DNA of 64,000 nucleotides from Simiduia sp. 21SJ11W-1 (GCF_024138675.1 NZ_CP090959.1:1581501-1645500); one strand, 5' to 3'. Shown: positions 8,628 to 19,519, counted from the first letter of the stretch. The notes: generated by a model not told the origin, from the letters alone. Translations and numbers: made by a program.

Positions 8628-9278
8628 TTGGCTAGCCACTCATGCCCTCTGTGCTATTGCACAGGGGGCTTGCTGTTTCATGAAGATAAGCGCCGTGAGT
8701 ATTTTCAATGCCCGCGCTGTGAGCTGGTGTTTGTGCCGGAGCGCTGGCATGTGGATTCTACCCGTGAAAAGGCCGAGTATGACCTGCACGATAACAGCCT
8801 GCACGATACTGGTTATTTGAAGTTTCTTCGTCGCCTGGGCGAGCCGTTGGTGGCGCGCTTAGGCAAGCATGGTTGTGGTGCCAAAGGCTTGGATGTAGGT
8901 TGTGGCCCAGGCCCTGCACTGCAGCATTGGCTCAATGGGCAAGGCTTTGAGGTGCAGGTGTTCGATAAGTTTTACGCCCCCGATGCCCGCGCGCTGTTAG
9001 CGTACTACGATTTCATAACTGCAACCGAAGTGGTAGAGCATTTGCGTGCGCCTGGCCTTTTTTTGCACAGCTTGTGGCAGCTGTTAAGGGCGGGCGGTTA
9101 TTTGGGGTTAATGACCAAACGGGTGAAAAATCGCGAGGCCTTTGTGAATTGGCATTATAAAAACGACATCACCCACATCGCCTTTTTCTCCGAGCAAAGC
9201 TTTCATTGGCTTGCCCGTGAGTGGGGGGCGGAACTCGAATTTGTGGATAGTGATGTTGTGATTTTCAGGAAGCAATAA
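8628..9278 (+). CDS. Class I SAM-dependent methyltransferase with zinc-ribbon N-terminus
   Basis: Product of 216 residues. The N-terminus has two CxxC pairs (CPLC and CPRC, about 6-30) that look like a zinc ribbon, followed by a Rossmann methyltransferase core with motif I GLDVGCGPGPALQHWL (about 84) and a post-motif EVVEHL typical of the Methyltransf_23 group. The substrate is unknown; related proteins are annotated only as class I methyltransferases. It starts at TTG 8628 with a weak GAGG upstream; no ATG allows the Cys pair to be kept. It follows hsp20 by 25 bases and could be co-transcribed. Confidence 0.8.
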   Translation: MASHSCPLCYCTGGLLFHEDKRREYFQCPRCELVFVPERWHVDSTREKAEYDLHDNSLHDTGYLKFLRRLGEPLVARLGKHGCGAKGLDVGCGPGPALQHWLNGQGFEVQVFDKFYAPDARALLAYYDFITATEVVEHLRAPGLFLHSLWQLLRAGGYLGLMTKRVKNREAFVNWHYKNDITHIAFFSEQSFHWLAREWGAELEFVDSDVVIFRKQ

Positions 9279-9525
9279 GTCGCTGTTAAAGTAGCGCCCT
9301 TAGAACATGCGTCATTAAAACAGGCGCCGAGAAAAAGCGACGCCGGCCCTACGCGGCCCAAGTTCTTACCCCAACCCCGATGAAATATTCTGCGCTAGCT
9401 GTGGCATCTAGGTTTGCCCGATATCGAGCGTCAAACACGGAGGGCCGTGGCTCTTAGGCGCTTTTCTCCTGCGTTTCCAGGGCTGGTGCCCGTGCTATTT
9501 ATCGCACTGCGTTATTTGCCTAAAT

Positions 9526-10512
9526 TTATACTGCGCTGAATAATTTGGCGCGTACGGTGGTGCGGTATTCCGAAGGCGTGGTTGCCAGTAATTTTTTAAA
9601 CAGGCCGGTAAAGTGGCCCATATCGTGATAGCCCACTTTAAACGCTACCTCGCTGATGGAAAGGTTACTGGTTTTCAGTAAATCTTTGGCCGTTTCTATA
9701 CGAATTTCCTGCAGGTATTGCAGGGGGGATTGGCCGGTGGCGGCTTTAAAGCGGCGGTTAAATGTGCGCACGCTCATATCAAAACGCTCAGCCACCAGGC
9801 TCAGTTTAATTTCTCGCCCGTAGTTGTCTTGCAACCACATTTGCGCCTGCATAATTTCTTCGTCCGGGTGGTGGCGGGTGCCGCCATCGAAGTAGCTGGT
9901 GGTTTCATAGGAGCGTCGAATTTCGTGGGAAAAGTGGCGCTCCACATGCAGCGACACAGGTTTACCGTACATGCGCTGAATAAAATGCACCGTCAGGTCT
10001 GCCAGGGCATTTACGCTGGCGGCGCAGTAGAGGTTGCCGGCCTGGGAGATAAAGTACTGGCGTTTGAGATGGATTTGCGGGTAGTCCTTTTGGAACTGGT
10101 CGAAGTAGTACCAGTGGGTGGTGGCCGCCTTGTCATTTAACAGGCCTGCCTCGGCAAGAAAGCAGACCCCTGTGCCCACGGCGCTAATGGTCACGCCATT
10201 TTCGTACTGCTGGCGCAACCAGTTAAGTAGCGCCTTGTTTTTACGGATGACCGGCCGGGGGTTACGCCACAGGCTCGGGATAAAAATCATGTCGGGCGTG
10301 GGCACGCTCTCCAAATCAAATTCCGGTGCCAGTGAAAAGCCTGCGCGGGTCTTGATGGGCTGGCGATCTACGGAGACGGTATTAATGGCTATGCGTTTGA
10401 CTTGCCTGTCTTGGCTGAGAGCAGCGCTTTCTGCCGCCTTCAGCATTTCCATGGGCAGGGTTGTGCTGGTGGCGAGCATGTGTTCACAGAGTACAAACGC
10501 AATTTGGTGCAT
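9526..10512 (-). CDS. GlxA-type AraC-family transcriptional regulator
   Basis: Product of 328 residues. The N-terminal DJ-1/PfpI-like domain (about 1-190, IAFVLCEHM start, nucleophile-elbow region AVGTGVCFLAEAG) acts as a ligand-sensing module in this family and is usually not a protease. The C-terminal AraC/XylS DNA-binding domain (about 225-320) has two helix-turn-helix units (LSLVAERFDMSVRTFNRRFK; ISEVAFKVGYHDMGHFTGLFKK). GlxA-type members control amine, amino-acid or osmolyte catabolism, but nothing catabolic lies next to this gene. It is divergent from fabY across a 299-base spacer, so it could regulate itself or fabY. Confidence 0.9.
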   Translation of the reverse strand: MHQIAFVLCEHMLATSTTLPMEMLKAAESAALSQDRQVKRIAINTVSVDRQPIKTRAGFSLAPEFDLESVPTPDMIFIPSLWRNPRPVIRKNKALLNWLRQQYENGVTISAVGTGVCFLAEAGLLNDKAATTHWYYFDQFQKDYPQIHLKRQYFISQAGNLYCAASVNALADLTVHFIQRMYGKPVSLHVERHFSHEIRRSYETTSYFDGGTRHHPDEEIMQAQMWLQDNYGREIKLSLVAERFDMSVRTFNRRFKAATGQSPLQYLQEIRIETAKDLLKTSNLSISEVAFKVGYHDMGHFTGLFKKLLATTPSEYRTTVRAKLFSAV

Positions 10513-10811
10513 GGGAATCCCGGATTAGGTAACGAACAGGTTGCTTAAATTTTCGTCAAACAAGCGTTTGGCTGATATGCCTAGAACTTTTGACCGAACA
10601 GGCCGCTATCCTATGGCCTCAAAATGGTCACGGGCAAGGGATAAACTGGCGATTTGGCTAGAAATGCAAAATTCGCGGCTAAAATGCCATAGAGAATGCC
10701 CGTCTGACTTCTTACACTCAGGCAATATTACTCAGGCGGCCAGCAGGCCGGCCCTGCATTTGCGGGTAGCCTCGTGCCTGATGCGAATTTTTAAAGGAGT
10801 TGAGTCATCTC

Positions 10812-12743
10812 ATGGTGAGATTACCTGTCATTGTTGGATTTGGTGGATTCAGTGCAGCCGGGCGGAGTTCCGCGCATCACGCCTATCGGCGCACGGTGAT
10901 CGAGAGCCTGGACGCGCCTGCGCGCAACGAAACCTTGCTGGGCTTGATTGCCATGATGAAGCTTGTGCGTTTCGATGCCACTAGCGGCCGCTGGTTTGAC
11001 GAGCAGGGTGGCGCAGGTGAACTGCTAGACGATGCAGCAGTACTGGCAAAATATACCGACAATGCCTTAGCGGGCACCTTAATTCGCAAACTTGAGCGCC
11101 GCTACTTCGACGTAGATGCCACCGAGTGGCACAAAAACGTGCCGCTTTCTCCGGAAGGTGAAGTGAGCTTTGTCACCCGCGAGCGCGATTTGCCGGAGCC
11201 TTTGCCTGCCAGCTGGCAAGTGACCCCCATTGCCGATGAGCCGGGGCGAGTGCGGGTGCGCATTACCGAAATGCTTGAGGCCAAAATTGACAGCCTGCGG
11301 GAGATGCCCGTAAAGGCCGCCGGCCAACTGCCCAGTGGCTATGATCCGGCCGACCACTATAACGCCCGCTTTCACCCACGCGCGCTGCAGTTTGCCATCG
11401 TGGGCGCCTCTGATGCCGTGCACTCGTTGGGCATAGACTGGGCTGATGTGGTTAACGCGGTAAAGCCCGATGAAATTGGCGTTTATGCCAGCAACGCCAT
11501 GAGCCAGCTGGATGAAAACGGCTTCGGCGGCATGATGCAGCAGCGTTTGAAAGGCGGGCGGGTGAGTGCCAAGCAGTGCCCATTGGGCCTGAACACCATG
11601 CCTGCAGACTTTGTAAATGCCTATGTGTTGGGCAGTGTGGGGCATACCGGCGCCATTGTGGGCGCCTGTGCTACGTTTTTGTATAACCTGCAAGCCGCGG
11701 TGAACGACATCACCGCCGGCCGCCGCCGGGTGGCTGTGGTGGGGAATGCCGAGGCGCCGTTATTGCCAGAGGTGATGGACGGCTATGGTGCCATGGGTGC
11801 ACTGGCGAGCGATGAAAACCTGCGCAAGCTCGATGGCCTGGCCGCCGATGCCGAGCCGGATCACCGCCGTGCCAGCCGCCCCTTTGGCGATAACGCAGGC
11901 TTCACCATTGCCGAATCCACCCAGTATGTCATTTTGATGGACGATGCCCTGGCCATGAGCTTGGGTGCCGATATTCACGGTGCTGCCACCGATGTTTTTG
12001 TGAATGCCGATGGCTTCAAGAAATCGATTTCGGCGCCCGGGCCCGGCAACTACATCACCATGGCCAAAGCGGTGGCGAGCGCGGTAGATTTGCTGGGCGC
12101 GGAATGCGTGCAAAAGCGCTCGTTTATCCAGGCGCACGGCTCAAGCACCCCGGCCAACCGGGTCACAGAAAGTGAAATTTTTGATCGCCTGGCGGGTGTG
12201 TTTGGCATCGAAAACTGGCCGGTTACGGCGGTGAAGGCCTATGTGGGGCACTCGCTGGCACCGGCGAGTGCCGATCAGTTAATCTCAACCTTGGGTGTGT
12301 TCAAGTACGGGTTTATTCCGGGCATTAAAACCATTGCCCGGGTGGCTGATGATGTTCATGCAGCGCACCTGCAGATCCCACTGGCGGATTTGGATTGCCG
12401 CGAGCAGTGCATGGATGTGGCGTTTTTAAATTCCAAAGGTTTTGGGGGCAACAACGCCACGGCAACCGTGCTTTCGCCCCGTATAGTGGAAACATTGTTG
12501 AAAAACCGCTATGGCCAGGCCGAGTTTGATGCCTATGTAGAGCGCAGGCAGGGCACCCGTGAGAAGGTTGCGGCCTATGACCTGCGTGCCACCCGTGCGC
12601 AGTTCGATACCATTTACAAGTTTGGCGAGGGCATGATTGACGAGGCGGCACTGGAAATTTCCGGCAGCCAGATCAAGGTGCCGGGTTTCGCGCAGCCGGT
12701 GGAGCTAGTGGTGCCGAGCCCCTATAAATCGTTTTTGAAATAA
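10812..12743 (+). CDS. fabY: Beta-ketoacyl synthase, FabY type
   Basis: Product of 643 residues, much longer than FabB/FabF (about 410). Length and the N-terminus (VIVGFGGFSAAGRSSAHHAYRR) match the FabY class known from Pseudomonas aeruginosa, which starts fatty-acid synthesis by condensing acetyl-CoA with malonyl-ACP in place of FabH. The thiolase-fold catalytic set is visible: Cys286 in GACATF, His442 in QAHGSS and His480 in YVGHSLA. An N-terminal extension of about 190 residues precedes the core. ATG 10812 follows AGGAG (10795-10799) at a longish 12 bases; the in-frame TTG at 10800 touches the AGGAG and is unlikely. It is a single-gene unit ending in a strong terminator. Confidence 0.85.
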   Translation: MVRLPVIVGFGGFSAAGRSSAHHAYRRTVIESLDAPARNETLLGLIAMMKLVRFDATSGRWFDEQGGAGELLDDAAVLAKYTDNALAGTLIRKLERRYFDVDATEWHKNVPLSPEGEVSFVTRERDLPEPLPASWQVTPIADEPGRVRVRITEMLEAKIDSLREMPVKAAGQLPSGYDPADHYNARFHPRALQFAIVGASDAVHSLGIDWADVVNAVKPDEIGVYASNAMSQLDENGFGGMMQQRLKGGRVSAKQCPLGLNTMPADFVNAYVLGSVGHTGAIVGACATFLYNLQAAVNDITAGRRRVAVVGNAEAPLLPEVMDGYGAMGALASDENLRKLDGLAADAEPDHRRASRPFGDNAGFTIAESTQYVILMDDALAMSLGADIHGAATDVFVNADGFKKSISAPGPGNYITMAKAVASAVDLLGAECVQKRSFIQAHGSSTPANRVTESEIFDRLAGVFGIENWPVTAVKAYVGHSLAPASADQLISTLGVFKYGFIPGIKTIARVADDVHAAHLQIPLADLDCREQCMDVAFLNSKGFGGNNATATVLSPRIVETLLKNRYGQAEFDAYVERRQGTREKVAAYDLRATRAQFDTIYKFGEGMIDEAALEISGSQIKVPGFAQPVELVVPSPYKSFLK

Positions 12744-12765
12744 CGGTTTTATATTTTGGCAAACA

Positions 12766-12794
12766 AAAATGGCGCCAAAAGGCGCCATTTTTTT
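12766..12794. terminator. Bidirectional terminator between fabY and an outer-membrane gene
   Basis: AAAATGGCGCC and GGCGCCATTTT pair perfectly around AAAA, flanked by A-runs on the left and a T-run on the right, so it can end both the rightward fabY transcript and the leftward barrel-gene transcript. Confidence 0.93.
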
Positions 12795-12808
12795 ATTTGG
12801 CGTCGAAC

Positions 12809-13507
12809 TTAAAAGTGGCCTTTGATAGCGATGTAAGGGCCTGTGTATTCGGCGTCTAAATCCAGACCTTTTACGCGCGAGAGGTTTTGCTTCTTGTAGC
12901 CCAGCTCTGCACCCACCGACGGGATCGAATCAATCATATAGCTCACCCGTGCTGAGTACTCGGTGAACTCTGTGTCATCGTAGCTGCCACCCTGAAAGCG
13001 ACCACCCACAGAAAAGCCTGTGAAAGGCAAATCGAAATTGGCGTCGCCATAGATGGTGGGCAGGTAGGAATCCACGTTGTCTTTGTAGAGCGTGGTGTCT
13101 CCGGTGGCAACAGTAGAGTCACCTTCGTAACGGCGCAGGCCAATACCCAAATCTAGGCTGATCCAGTTATCCAGTAACTCGTAGTAGCCGATGGCATCTG
13201 TGTAGCTTACATCGGTGCGGCTGCTAAGCGGTATGTTGTTAGCAGCACCGCTGCCTTTGTGGCTGAGTTCGTTGTATTGCACACGAATGTTGGGCAGCAG
13301 GGGGACAGGGTGTTCGAAGGCTGCATAGAAAAAGCGGTTGTCGCTTTGCTTGTAGTTTAAATCGTTAAGTGAAATATCGTACAGGGTGCCCTCGGGTTCG
13401 TTCTGCCAGTGGCCGGCGCCAATGTGCAGTCCCAATGCATCTGCCAGTGCCACAGAGGATGTCAAAGACAGGGCAACCAGGGCGGCTAGCGGTTTTTTGT
13501 ACGTCAT
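12809..13507 (-). CDS. Outer-membrane beta-barrel protein (TIGR04219-like)
   Basis: Product of 232 residues with a signal peptide (about 1-25, ending VALA-DA). Alternating amphipathic strands rich in Gly, Tyr and Asp run to a C-terminal aromatic residue (AIKGHF), typical of BamA-folded barrels. The repeated turn pattern and the LNDLNYKQSDNRFFYAAFEHP segment resemble the uncharacterised TIGR04219/YfaZ-like family. ATG 13507 has GGAG just upstream; the ATG at 13519 overlaps that ribosome site and is rejected. No substrate can be assigned. Confidence 0.8.
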   Translation of the reverse strand: MTYKKPLAALVALSLTSSVALADALGLHIGAGHWQNEPEGTLYDISLNDLNYKQSDNRFFYAAFEHPVPLLPNIRVQYNELSHKGSGAANNIPLSSRTDVSYTDAIGYYELLDNWISLDLGIGLRRYEGDSTVATGDTTLYKDNVDSYLPTIYGDANFDLPFTGFSVGGRFQGGSYDDTEFTEYSARVSYMIDSIPSVGAELGYKKQNLSRVKGLDLDAEYTGPYIAIKGHF

Positions 13508-13609
13508 AGCGATCTCCATCTACTAAGGCTGTGAACCGTTGCGGGAATTGCACCGGCTCATAATTTGGCGCGCATTATAGCGATACCCGGCCAAAAGTGA
13601 GTGATCTGT

Positions 13610-14485
13610 TTACGATAATTGTTGCCTGCAAAGGGTTAAAAAAGCAACTGCCGCATTGCTGGTTGAGCGCTGGGTGTGCCGAATGCAACCCAGGGTGCGA
13701 ATAATCGGCTTGGCGTCACGGGGGGCTATGCGCACTAATTCATCGCTGAGTAGTGTGGTGGGCAGCAGGCTCCAGCCCAGGCCAATAGACACCATCATTT
13801 TTATGGTGTCGAGCGATTGGGTGGTCATGCTGATGTGTAGGTTTGCACGGGCTTCATCAAACAGCCGTTGAATCAGTGCGGTGGTATAGGTATTGGTGTC
13901 AGGCAGTATGGCATCGAAGCCACTCAAGGTGGCAAGCTCTGGTGCGGCCTGTTGTGCCAGTGGGTGATCGGCGGCGCAGGTGAACACCAGCTCGTCGCGC
14001 CACCAGGCTTCGCTGGTAATTTGCGCAACTGCTTCGGGTGCCAGGGTTACCACTGCCAGGTCGTGTTCGCCCTGGGCCACTTCCTCATAGGCGCGCTCGC
14101 TATCCATAAAACACAGCTTTAAATCCACCTGCGGAAACTGCCGGGCGTAAGCCTTAAGCAGTGGTGGCAACCGGTGCAGGCCAATGTGGTGGCTGGTAGC
14201 AATGGTAAGGCGGCCGCGCACCTGGCCGCCCAAATCATCGATGGCGCGCTGGCTGTCGGCCACCGCCTGCAAAATGCCGCGGGCCTTGGGCAGCAGCAGT
14301 TGGCCTGCTTCGGTGAGCTGGATTTTGCGGCCGATACGATCAAACAACTGGCAGTTCAGTTGTTGCTCCAGGTTGGCTACGCGCTTGCTGATGGCCGGTT
14401 GGGTGAGGAAGAGTTTCTGCCCGGCTTTGGAGAAAGAACCCAGCTCTGCCACCGCGCAAAATGCTTGTAGGCCTTGGGTATCCAA
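13610..14485 (-). CDS. LysR-family regulator divergent from leuCDB
   Basis: Product of 291 residues with an N-terminal winged helix (about 1-60: LQAFCAVAELGSFSKAGQKL, then TQPAISKRVANLEQQL) and a periplasmic-binding-like effector domain (about 90-290). It is transcribed away from leuC with 168 bases between the starts. The same arrangement is found in Pseudomonas and suggests control of leucine biosynthesis. A dyad with LysR T-N11-A geometry lies in the spacer. Confidence 0.9.
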   Translation of the reverse strand: MDTQGLQAFCAVAELGSFSKAGQKLFLTQPAISKRVANLEQQLNCQLFDRIGRKIQLTEAGQLLLPKARGILQAVADSQRAIDDLGGQVRGRLTIATSHHIGLHRLPPLLKAYARQFPQVDLKLCFMDSERAYEEVAQGEHDLAVVTLAPEAVAQITSEAWWRDELVFTCAADHPLAQQAAPELATLSGFDAILPDTNTYTTALIQRLFDEARANLHISMTTQSLDTIKMMVSIGLGWSLLPTTLLSDELVRIAPRDAKPIIRTLGCIRHTQRSTSNAAVAFLTLCRQQLS

Positions 14486-14528
14486 TGCGCTTGCTCCTTA
14501 TCTTCAGTTTCTCAAGCTAGGTTAAAGT

Positions 14529-14543
14529 ATTCCTACTTGGAAT
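14529..14543. promoter_or_regulatory. Candidate LysR operator
   Basis: ATTCC-TACTT-GGAAT, a 15-bp dyad with T-N11-A geometry, lies 43 bases from the LysR gene start and 110 bases before leuC. It suits an autoregulatory recognition site, but only sequence symmetry and position support this. Confidence 0.45.
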
Positions 14544-14653
14544 TGAATAGATAAAAATAATGAATTTGAGTAATTATCGGCCAGGGCATACACTCTGCCC
14601 ATGTTATTTAACGCGCCAATTCTTGGTGCGCAGGTGAGTTCAGCGAGGGACAC

Positions 14654-16087
14654 ATGGTAGCCAAAACCCTGTACGACAAATTGTGGGATGCCCATTTGGT
14701 AAAGCAGCGCGCCGATGGCTCTGCTTTGATTTATATCGATCGCCACATCATTCATGAGGTCACCACGCCACAGGCTTTTGAAGGGCTGCGCTTGGCGGGC
14801 CGCAAGCCCTGGCGGGTAGATTCCATTCTGGCAACGCCCGATCACAACGTGCCCACCACCCAGGCAGAGCGCGCGGCCGGTGTTGAGGGCATTGAAGATC
14901 CGGTATCGAAAATTCAGGTGCAAACACTGGATGCCAACTGCGAAGAATTCGGAATTCTGGAATTTAAAATTAACGATCGCCGTCAGGGCATTGTGCATGT
15001 GATCGGCCCGGAATCCGGTGCTTGTTTACCGGGCATGACCATTGTGTGCGGCGATTCCCACACTGCCACCAACGGCGCTCTGGGCGCCTTGGCACACGGC
15101 ATTGGCACCAGTGAAGTAGAGCATGTCATGGCTACCCAATGCCTGGTGGCCAAGAAAATGAAAAACATGCTGGTTAAGGTGGATGGCAAGCTGGGTGCTG
15201 GCGTGACTGCTAAAGACGTGGTGCTGGCCATTATTGCTGAAATCGGCACTGCAGGTGGCACAGGTTACGCCATTGAATTTGGTGGTGAAGTGTTCCAGCA
15301 GATGTCTATGGAAGGCCGGATGACCGTGTGCAATATGGCCATTGAAGCCGGTGCACGCGCGGGTATGGTGGCTGTTGATCAAACCACGCTCGACTATGTC
15401 AAAGGCCGTACCTACGCGCCCAAAGGTGAACAGTGGGAGCGCGCCGTGGCCGAGTGGTCTTTGCTGCACAGCGATGCCGGTGCCGAGTTCGATAAGGTGG
15501 TCACCATCAATGGCAGCGAAATCGAGCCGCAGGTCAGCTGGGGTACGTCGCCGGAAATGGTATTGCCCGTAGGGGGTGCCATTCCGGATCCGGCCCAAGA
15601 GGCAGACCCGGTAAAACGTGAAGGCATGGAGCGTGCGCTGCAGTACATGGCGTTAAAACCCGGCCAGGCCATTACCGATATCAAGGTAGATCGTGTATTT
15701 ATTGGCTCTTGCACCAACTCGCGCATTGAAGACATTCGCGCCGCAGCCGAGGTTTTAAAAGGTCGCAAGGTGGCGGCCAATGTGAAAGAGGCCATAGTGG
15801 TACCAGGCTCTGGCGTGGTGAAAGCGCAGGCCGAGGCCGAGGGTTTGGATGAAATTATCCGCGCCTCAGGTGCCCAGTGGCGCGAGCCGGGCTGCTCCAT
15901 GTGTTTGGCTATGAACGCCGATAAGCTCGGCAACGGCGAGCATTGTGCGTCTACCTCAAACCGCAATTTTGAAGGGCGCCAGGGCTACGGCGGTCGCACT
16001 CATCTGGTAAGCCCCGCCATGGCCGCAGCGGCTGCCGTTGCCGGCCACTTTGTGGACGTGCGCACACTGGCACCTCAGGAAGTTTAA
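14654..16087 (+). CDS. leuC: 3-isopropylmalate dehydratase large subunit
   Basis: Product of 477 residues, the usual LeuC length. With LeuD it isomerises 2-isopropylmalate to 3-isopropylmalate in leucine synthesis. The N-terminus ([12 protein letters not shown], then [18 protein letters not shown]) is diagnostic. The 4Fe-4S cluster cysteines are in [14 protein letters not shown] and [11 protein letters not shown], and the substrate loop is in [24 protein letters not shown] 14654 follows AGCGAGGG. leuD starts 10 bases after the stop, so the pair is co-translated. Confidence 0.97.
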   Translation: MVAKTLYDKLWDAHLVKQRADGSALIYIDRHIIHEVTTPQAFEGLRLAGRKPWRVDSILATPDHNVPTTQAERAAGVEGIEDPVSKIQVQTLDANCEEFGILEFKINDRRQGIVHVIGPESGACLPGMTIVCGDSHTATNGALGALAHGIGTSEVEHVMATQCLVAKKMKNMLVKVDGKLGAGVTAKDVVLAIIAEIGTAGGTGYAIEFGGEVFQQMSMEGRMTVCNMAIEAGARAGMVAVDQTTLDYVKGRTYAPKGEQWERAVAEWSLLHSDAGAEFDKVVTINGSEIEPQVSWGTSPEMVLPVGGAIPDPAQEADPVKREGMERALQYMALKPGQAITDIKVDRVFIGSCTNSRIEDIRAAAEVLKGRKVAANVKEAIVVPGSGVVKAQAEAEGLDEIIRASGAQWREPGCSMCLAMNADKLGNGEHCASTSNRNFEGRQGYGGRTHLVSPAMAAAAAVAGHFVDVRTLAPQEV

Positions 16088-16096
16088 GGAGTTCCC

Positions 16097-16750
16097 ATGA
16101 AAGCATTTACAACCGTTAGCGGCATTGTGGCACCTATGGATCGCGCCAATGTTGATACCGATATGATTATTCCCAAGCAGTTTTTGAAGTCCATCAAGCG
16201 CACGGGCTTTGGCAAAAACCTGTTTGATGAATTGCGCTACCTGGATGAAGGCCTGCCAGATCAAGACTGCACGGGCCGCCCGCTGAACCCGGATTTTCCG
16301 CTTAACCAGGCGCGCTTCCAGGGTGCCAATATTTTGTTGGCGCGCAAAAATTTTGGTTGCGGTTCAAGCCGCGAGCACGCGCCATGGGCGCTGGACGACT
16401 ATGGCTTTCGCGCCGTAATTGCGCCAAGTTTTGCAGACATTTTCTACAACAACAGCTTTAAAAACGGCTTGCTGCCCATTGTGCTGCCAGAGCAAGCGGT
16501 AGAGGCGTTGTTTGCACAGCTCTATGCACAAGAAGGCTTTAGCTTAACGGTAGATCTGGCCTCGCAAACTGTGCGCACACCCGAAGGGCGTGAGTTCAGT
16601 TTCGAAATAGACGAGTTCCGCAAGCACTGTTTGCTGGAAGGGTTGGATGACATCGGCCTGACGCTGCAAGAGTCTGATGCCATTGCCGCCTACGAGGCCA
16701 AGCGGCGCGCTGCTGCACCCTGGTTGTTCGATGCAATTGTGGCTGAATAG
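16097..16750 (+). CDS. leuD: 3-isopropylmalate dehydratase small subunit
   Basis: Product of 217 residues. This swivelling small subunit completes the LeuCD aconitase-like enzyme. Visible family marks are [21 protein letters not shown] near the start, [15 protein letters not shown] in the middle and [18 protein letters not shown] ribosome site lies 7 bases before ATG. It sits between leuC and leuB in one operon. Confidence 0.97.
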   Translation: MKAFTTVSGIVAPMDRANVDTDMIIPKQFLKSIKRTGFGKNLFDELRYLDEGLPDQDCTGRPLNPDFPLNQARFQGANILLARKNFGCGSSREHAPWALDDYGFRAVIAPSFADIFYNNSFKNGLLPIVLPEQAVEALFAQLYAQEGFSLTVDLASQTVRTPEGREFSFEIDEFRKHCLLEGLDDIGLTLQESDAIAAYEAKRRAAAPWLFDAIVAE

Positions 16751-16809
16751 TCGGCCCGGTTAACAAGGTTTTGCAGCGCCGTAAGGGCGCTGCCACTGAG
16801 GAAAAACGT

Positions 16810-17883
16810 GTGAGTAAATCAATTTTAGTGTTACCCGGCGATGGCATTGGCCCGGAAATTGTGGCCCAGGCGCTCAAGGTGCTAGACAAGATAAACCAGC
16901 AGTTTGATATCGGCATGGTGTTTGAAGAAGGCCTCTTGGGTGGCGCTGCCATCGATGCCCACGGCGTGCCGTTGGCCGATGCAACGCTCGCCCGCGCGCG
17001 CGCAGCCGACGCCATTTTAATGGGGTCTGTAGGTGGCCCCAAGTGGGATAAGCTCGATCGCGCTATTCGCCCCGAGAAGGGTTTGCTGAAGTTGCGCTCT
17101 GAGCTACAACTGTTTGCCAATTTGCGCCCGGCTATTTTGTACCCGCAGCTGGCAGATGCCTCAACGCTCAAGCCTGAGGTGGTATCTGGCCTTGATATTC
17201 TGATAGTGCGCGAGCTTACCGGCGGTATTTACTTTGGCGAGCCGCGCGGCATTCGCACGCTGGCAAACGGCGAGCGCGAAGGTTTTAACACCTACAAATA
17301 TTCAGAGAGCGAAATCGAACGCATTGGTCGCAACGCCTTTGAAATGGCCATGAAGCGCAACAAGCGCCTGTGCAGCGTGGATAAAGCCAATGTGCTGGAG
17401 GCCACCGTGCTGTGGCGTGAAGTAATGGATCGCCTGGCACCTGAGTACCCGGAGGTGAGTTTGTCGCACATGTATGTAGACAATGCGGCCATGCAGCTGG
17501 TGAAAGCGCCCAAGCAATTCGATGTGGTGGTTACGGGCAATATGTTTGGTGATATTCTCTCCGACGCTGCGGCCATGCTCACAGGCTCTATCGGCATGTT
17601 GCCTTCGGCATCGCTCGATAAAAATCGCCGTGGCCTGTACGAGCCGTGCCACGGTTCTGCCCCTGATATTGCCGGCCAAAATATTGCCAATCCGCTGGCG
17701 ACAATTTTATCGGCGGCGATGATGTTGCGTTACTCCCTTGATCAGGAGCCCGCCGCCCAGGCTATTGAGCTGGCGGTATCAAAGGTATTGGATCAAGGCC
17801 AGCGCACGGGCGATATTATGTCGGCGGGCATGACCCAGGTAGGCACAGATGCCATGGGCGATGCAGTGGTTGCAGCGCTTTAA
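16810..17883 (+). CDS. leuB: 3-isopropylmalate dehydrogenase
   Basis: Product of 357 residues. It performs NAD-dependent oxidative decarboxylation of 3-isopropylmalate to the direct leucine precursor. Marks are [24 protein letters not shown], the [10 protein letters not shown] substrate loop and [19 protein letters not shown] chose the GTG at 16810 because GAGGAA lies 6 bases upstream and homologues start just before ILVLPGDG; an in-frame ATG at 16771 would add 13 unusual residues. Confidence 0.95.
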   Translation: MSKSILVLPGDGIGPEIVAQALKVLDKINQQFDIGMVFEEGLLGGAAIDAHGVPLADATLARARAADAILMGSVGGPKWDKLDRAIRPEKGLLKLRSELQLFANLRPAILYPQLADASTLKPEVVSGLDILIVRELTGGIYFGEPRGIRTLANGEREGFNTYKYSESEIERIGRNAFEMAMKRNKRLCSVDKANVLEATVLWREVMDRLAPEYPEVSLSHMYVDNAAMQLVKAPKQFDVVVTGNMFGDILSDAAAMLTGSIGMLPSASLDKNRRGLYEPCHGSAPDIAGQNIANPLATILSAAMMLRYSLDQEPAAQAIELAVSKVLDQGQRTGDIMSAGMTQVGTDAMGDAVVAAL

Positions 17884-17911
17884 TTTATTTAACACAGGTT
17901 GAAAAACGACA

Positions 17912-19021
17912 ATGCGAGTTGGATTTGTAGGTTGGCGAGGCATGGTGGGCTCCGTGTTGATGGAGCGGATGGTGGCAGAGCAGGATTTTGCACACATCGA
18001 GCCGATTTTTTTCACTACCTCCAATGTAGGTGGCCAGGGCCCGGCAGTGGGCAAAGATATTCCCGCGCTTAAAGATGCCGGCAGCATTGATGAGCTAAAA
18101 GCCATGGACGCCATTATTTCCTGCCAGGGCGGCGACTACACCAACAGCGTATTCCCGGCTCTGCGCGAGGCCGGCTGGCAAGGCTATTGGATAGATGCAG
18201 CCTCCAGTCTTCGAATGGCAGACGATGCCATCATCGTGCTGGATCCGGTGAACCTGGATGTGATTAAAGCGGGCCTGGCGCGCGGCGTGAAAAACTTCAT
18301 TGGCGGCAATTGCACCGTGAGCCTGATGCTTATGGCCATTGGCGGTTTGTACCGCGAAGGCTTGGTGGAGTGGGTAAGCTCCATGACCTACCAGGCCGCC
18401 AGCGGCGCCGGTGCCCAGAATATGCGTGAGCTCATCGCACAGATGGGTGCCATTCACGCCGGTGCCCAGTCTCTGTTGGATGACCCGGCATCGGCCATTT
18501 TGGACATTGATCGCCAGGTGGCAAACACCATGCGTGGCGATGCCTTCCCGGTTGACCAATTTGGCGCGCCACTGGCCGGCAGCTTGTTGCCCTACATCGA
18601 TAAGCAGCTCGATAACCGCCAAAGCCGTGAAGAGTGGAAGGGCCAAGCCGAAACCAACAAAATTTTGGGGCGTTCGGCTTCTCCTTTGGCCGTTGATGGC
18701 TTGTGTGTGCGCGTGGGTGCCATGCGTTGCCACAGCCAGGCGCTTACCATCAAGCTCAATCGCGATGTGCCGCTGGCAGATATTGAATCTGTACTGGCCT
18801 CGGCTAACGATTGGGTAAAAGTGGTACCCAATACCCGTGAAGACAGCCTTGCCGGCCTCACGCCCACGGCTGTAACTGGCACGCTGTCTGTGCCAGTAGG
18901 GCGGTTGCGTAAAATGAACATGGGGCCTGAGTACTTGTCTGCATTCACTGTGGGTGATCAGCTCTTGTGGGGTGCTGCCGAGCCGCTGCGCAGAATGCTG
19001 CGGGTATTGCTGGATAAATAG
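17912..19021 (+). CDS. asd: Aspartate-semialdehyde dehydrogenase
   Basis: Product of 369 residues of the gammaproteobacterial Asd type. It reduces aspartyl phosphate to aspartate semialdehyde, the branch point to lysine/diaminopimelate, threonine and methionine. The NADP site [18 protein letters not shown] starts the protein; catalytic Cys134 lies in GGNCTVSLM; the His region is [13 protein letters not shown]. It follows leuB by 28 bases and probably ends the leu transcript. Confidence 0.97.
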   Translation: MRVGFVGWRGMVGSVLMERMVAEQDFAHIEPIFFTTSNVGGQGPAVGKDIPALKDAGSIDELKAMDAIISCQGGDYTNSVFPALREAGWQGYWIDAASSLRMADDAIIVLDPVNLDVIKAGLARGVKNFIGGNCTVSLMLMAIGGLYREGLVEWVSSMTYQAASGAGAQNMRELIAQMGAIHAGAQSLLDDPASAILDIDRQVANTMRGDAFPVDQFGAPLAGSLLPYIDKQLDNRQSREEWKGQAETNKILGRSASPLAVDGLCVRVGAMRCHSQALTIKLNRDVPLADIESVLASANDWVKVVPNTREDSLAGLTPTAVTGTLSVPVGRLRKMNMGPEYLSAFTVGDQLLWGAAEPLRRMLRVLLDK

Positions 19022-19049
19022 CCCACATTCGACAAAACTTGCTAGTGCC

Positions 19050-19078
19050 GCAAAGGGTCGCATCATGCGGCCCTTTGC
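19050..19078 (+). terminator. Likely terminator after asd
   Basis: GCAAAGGGTCGCA and TGCGGCCCTTTGC form a 13-bp imperfect stem with a 3-base loop about 30 bases after the asd stop. The T-run after it is weak. The rest of the 498-base gap to fimV shows no gene; it presumably holds the fimV promoter and a long leader. Confidence 0.55.
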
Positions 19079-19519
19079 ATTTCTGGTGCGGGCCTGTGTG
19101 CATTTGGGCTTTGGGCGAAAAACCTTAGTAAAATCATTGGCTTAATTTTTAGGCGCTGCGGCGCTCAAGGTGTGATCAAGCGCGCAGATGTAAGCCTTGC
19201 ATAGCACTATAGTGCCGGCGGCCCGAACAGGCTCGCAGGAAATTGCTGAGTGAGCGGGGCAGGCCGGCCACATATGAAGCCTATTGAAAGCCCCAATTGT
19301 TGATAAAAAGCTATTTATAATGCAGACTTACGAGCACTATTGAAGATATATTCTAGGTTTGTAGTCTAACTTCATGACCGTTTTGGCTCTCTGAGACTTT
19401 TAGCCACCGTAATGCAGGGGTCTCAAGTGCAGTATCGCTGAGTGGTTTGGGGCCTATTGGGGGCCACTTTTGGCGCCGCGGTATAGCTGGAGTCGGGGAG
19501 ATAATAAAAGGATCGTCAT

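Noticed and set aside
10541-10984. 147-residue plus-strand ORF
   Set aside because: Overlaps the start of fabY in another frame; no family features.
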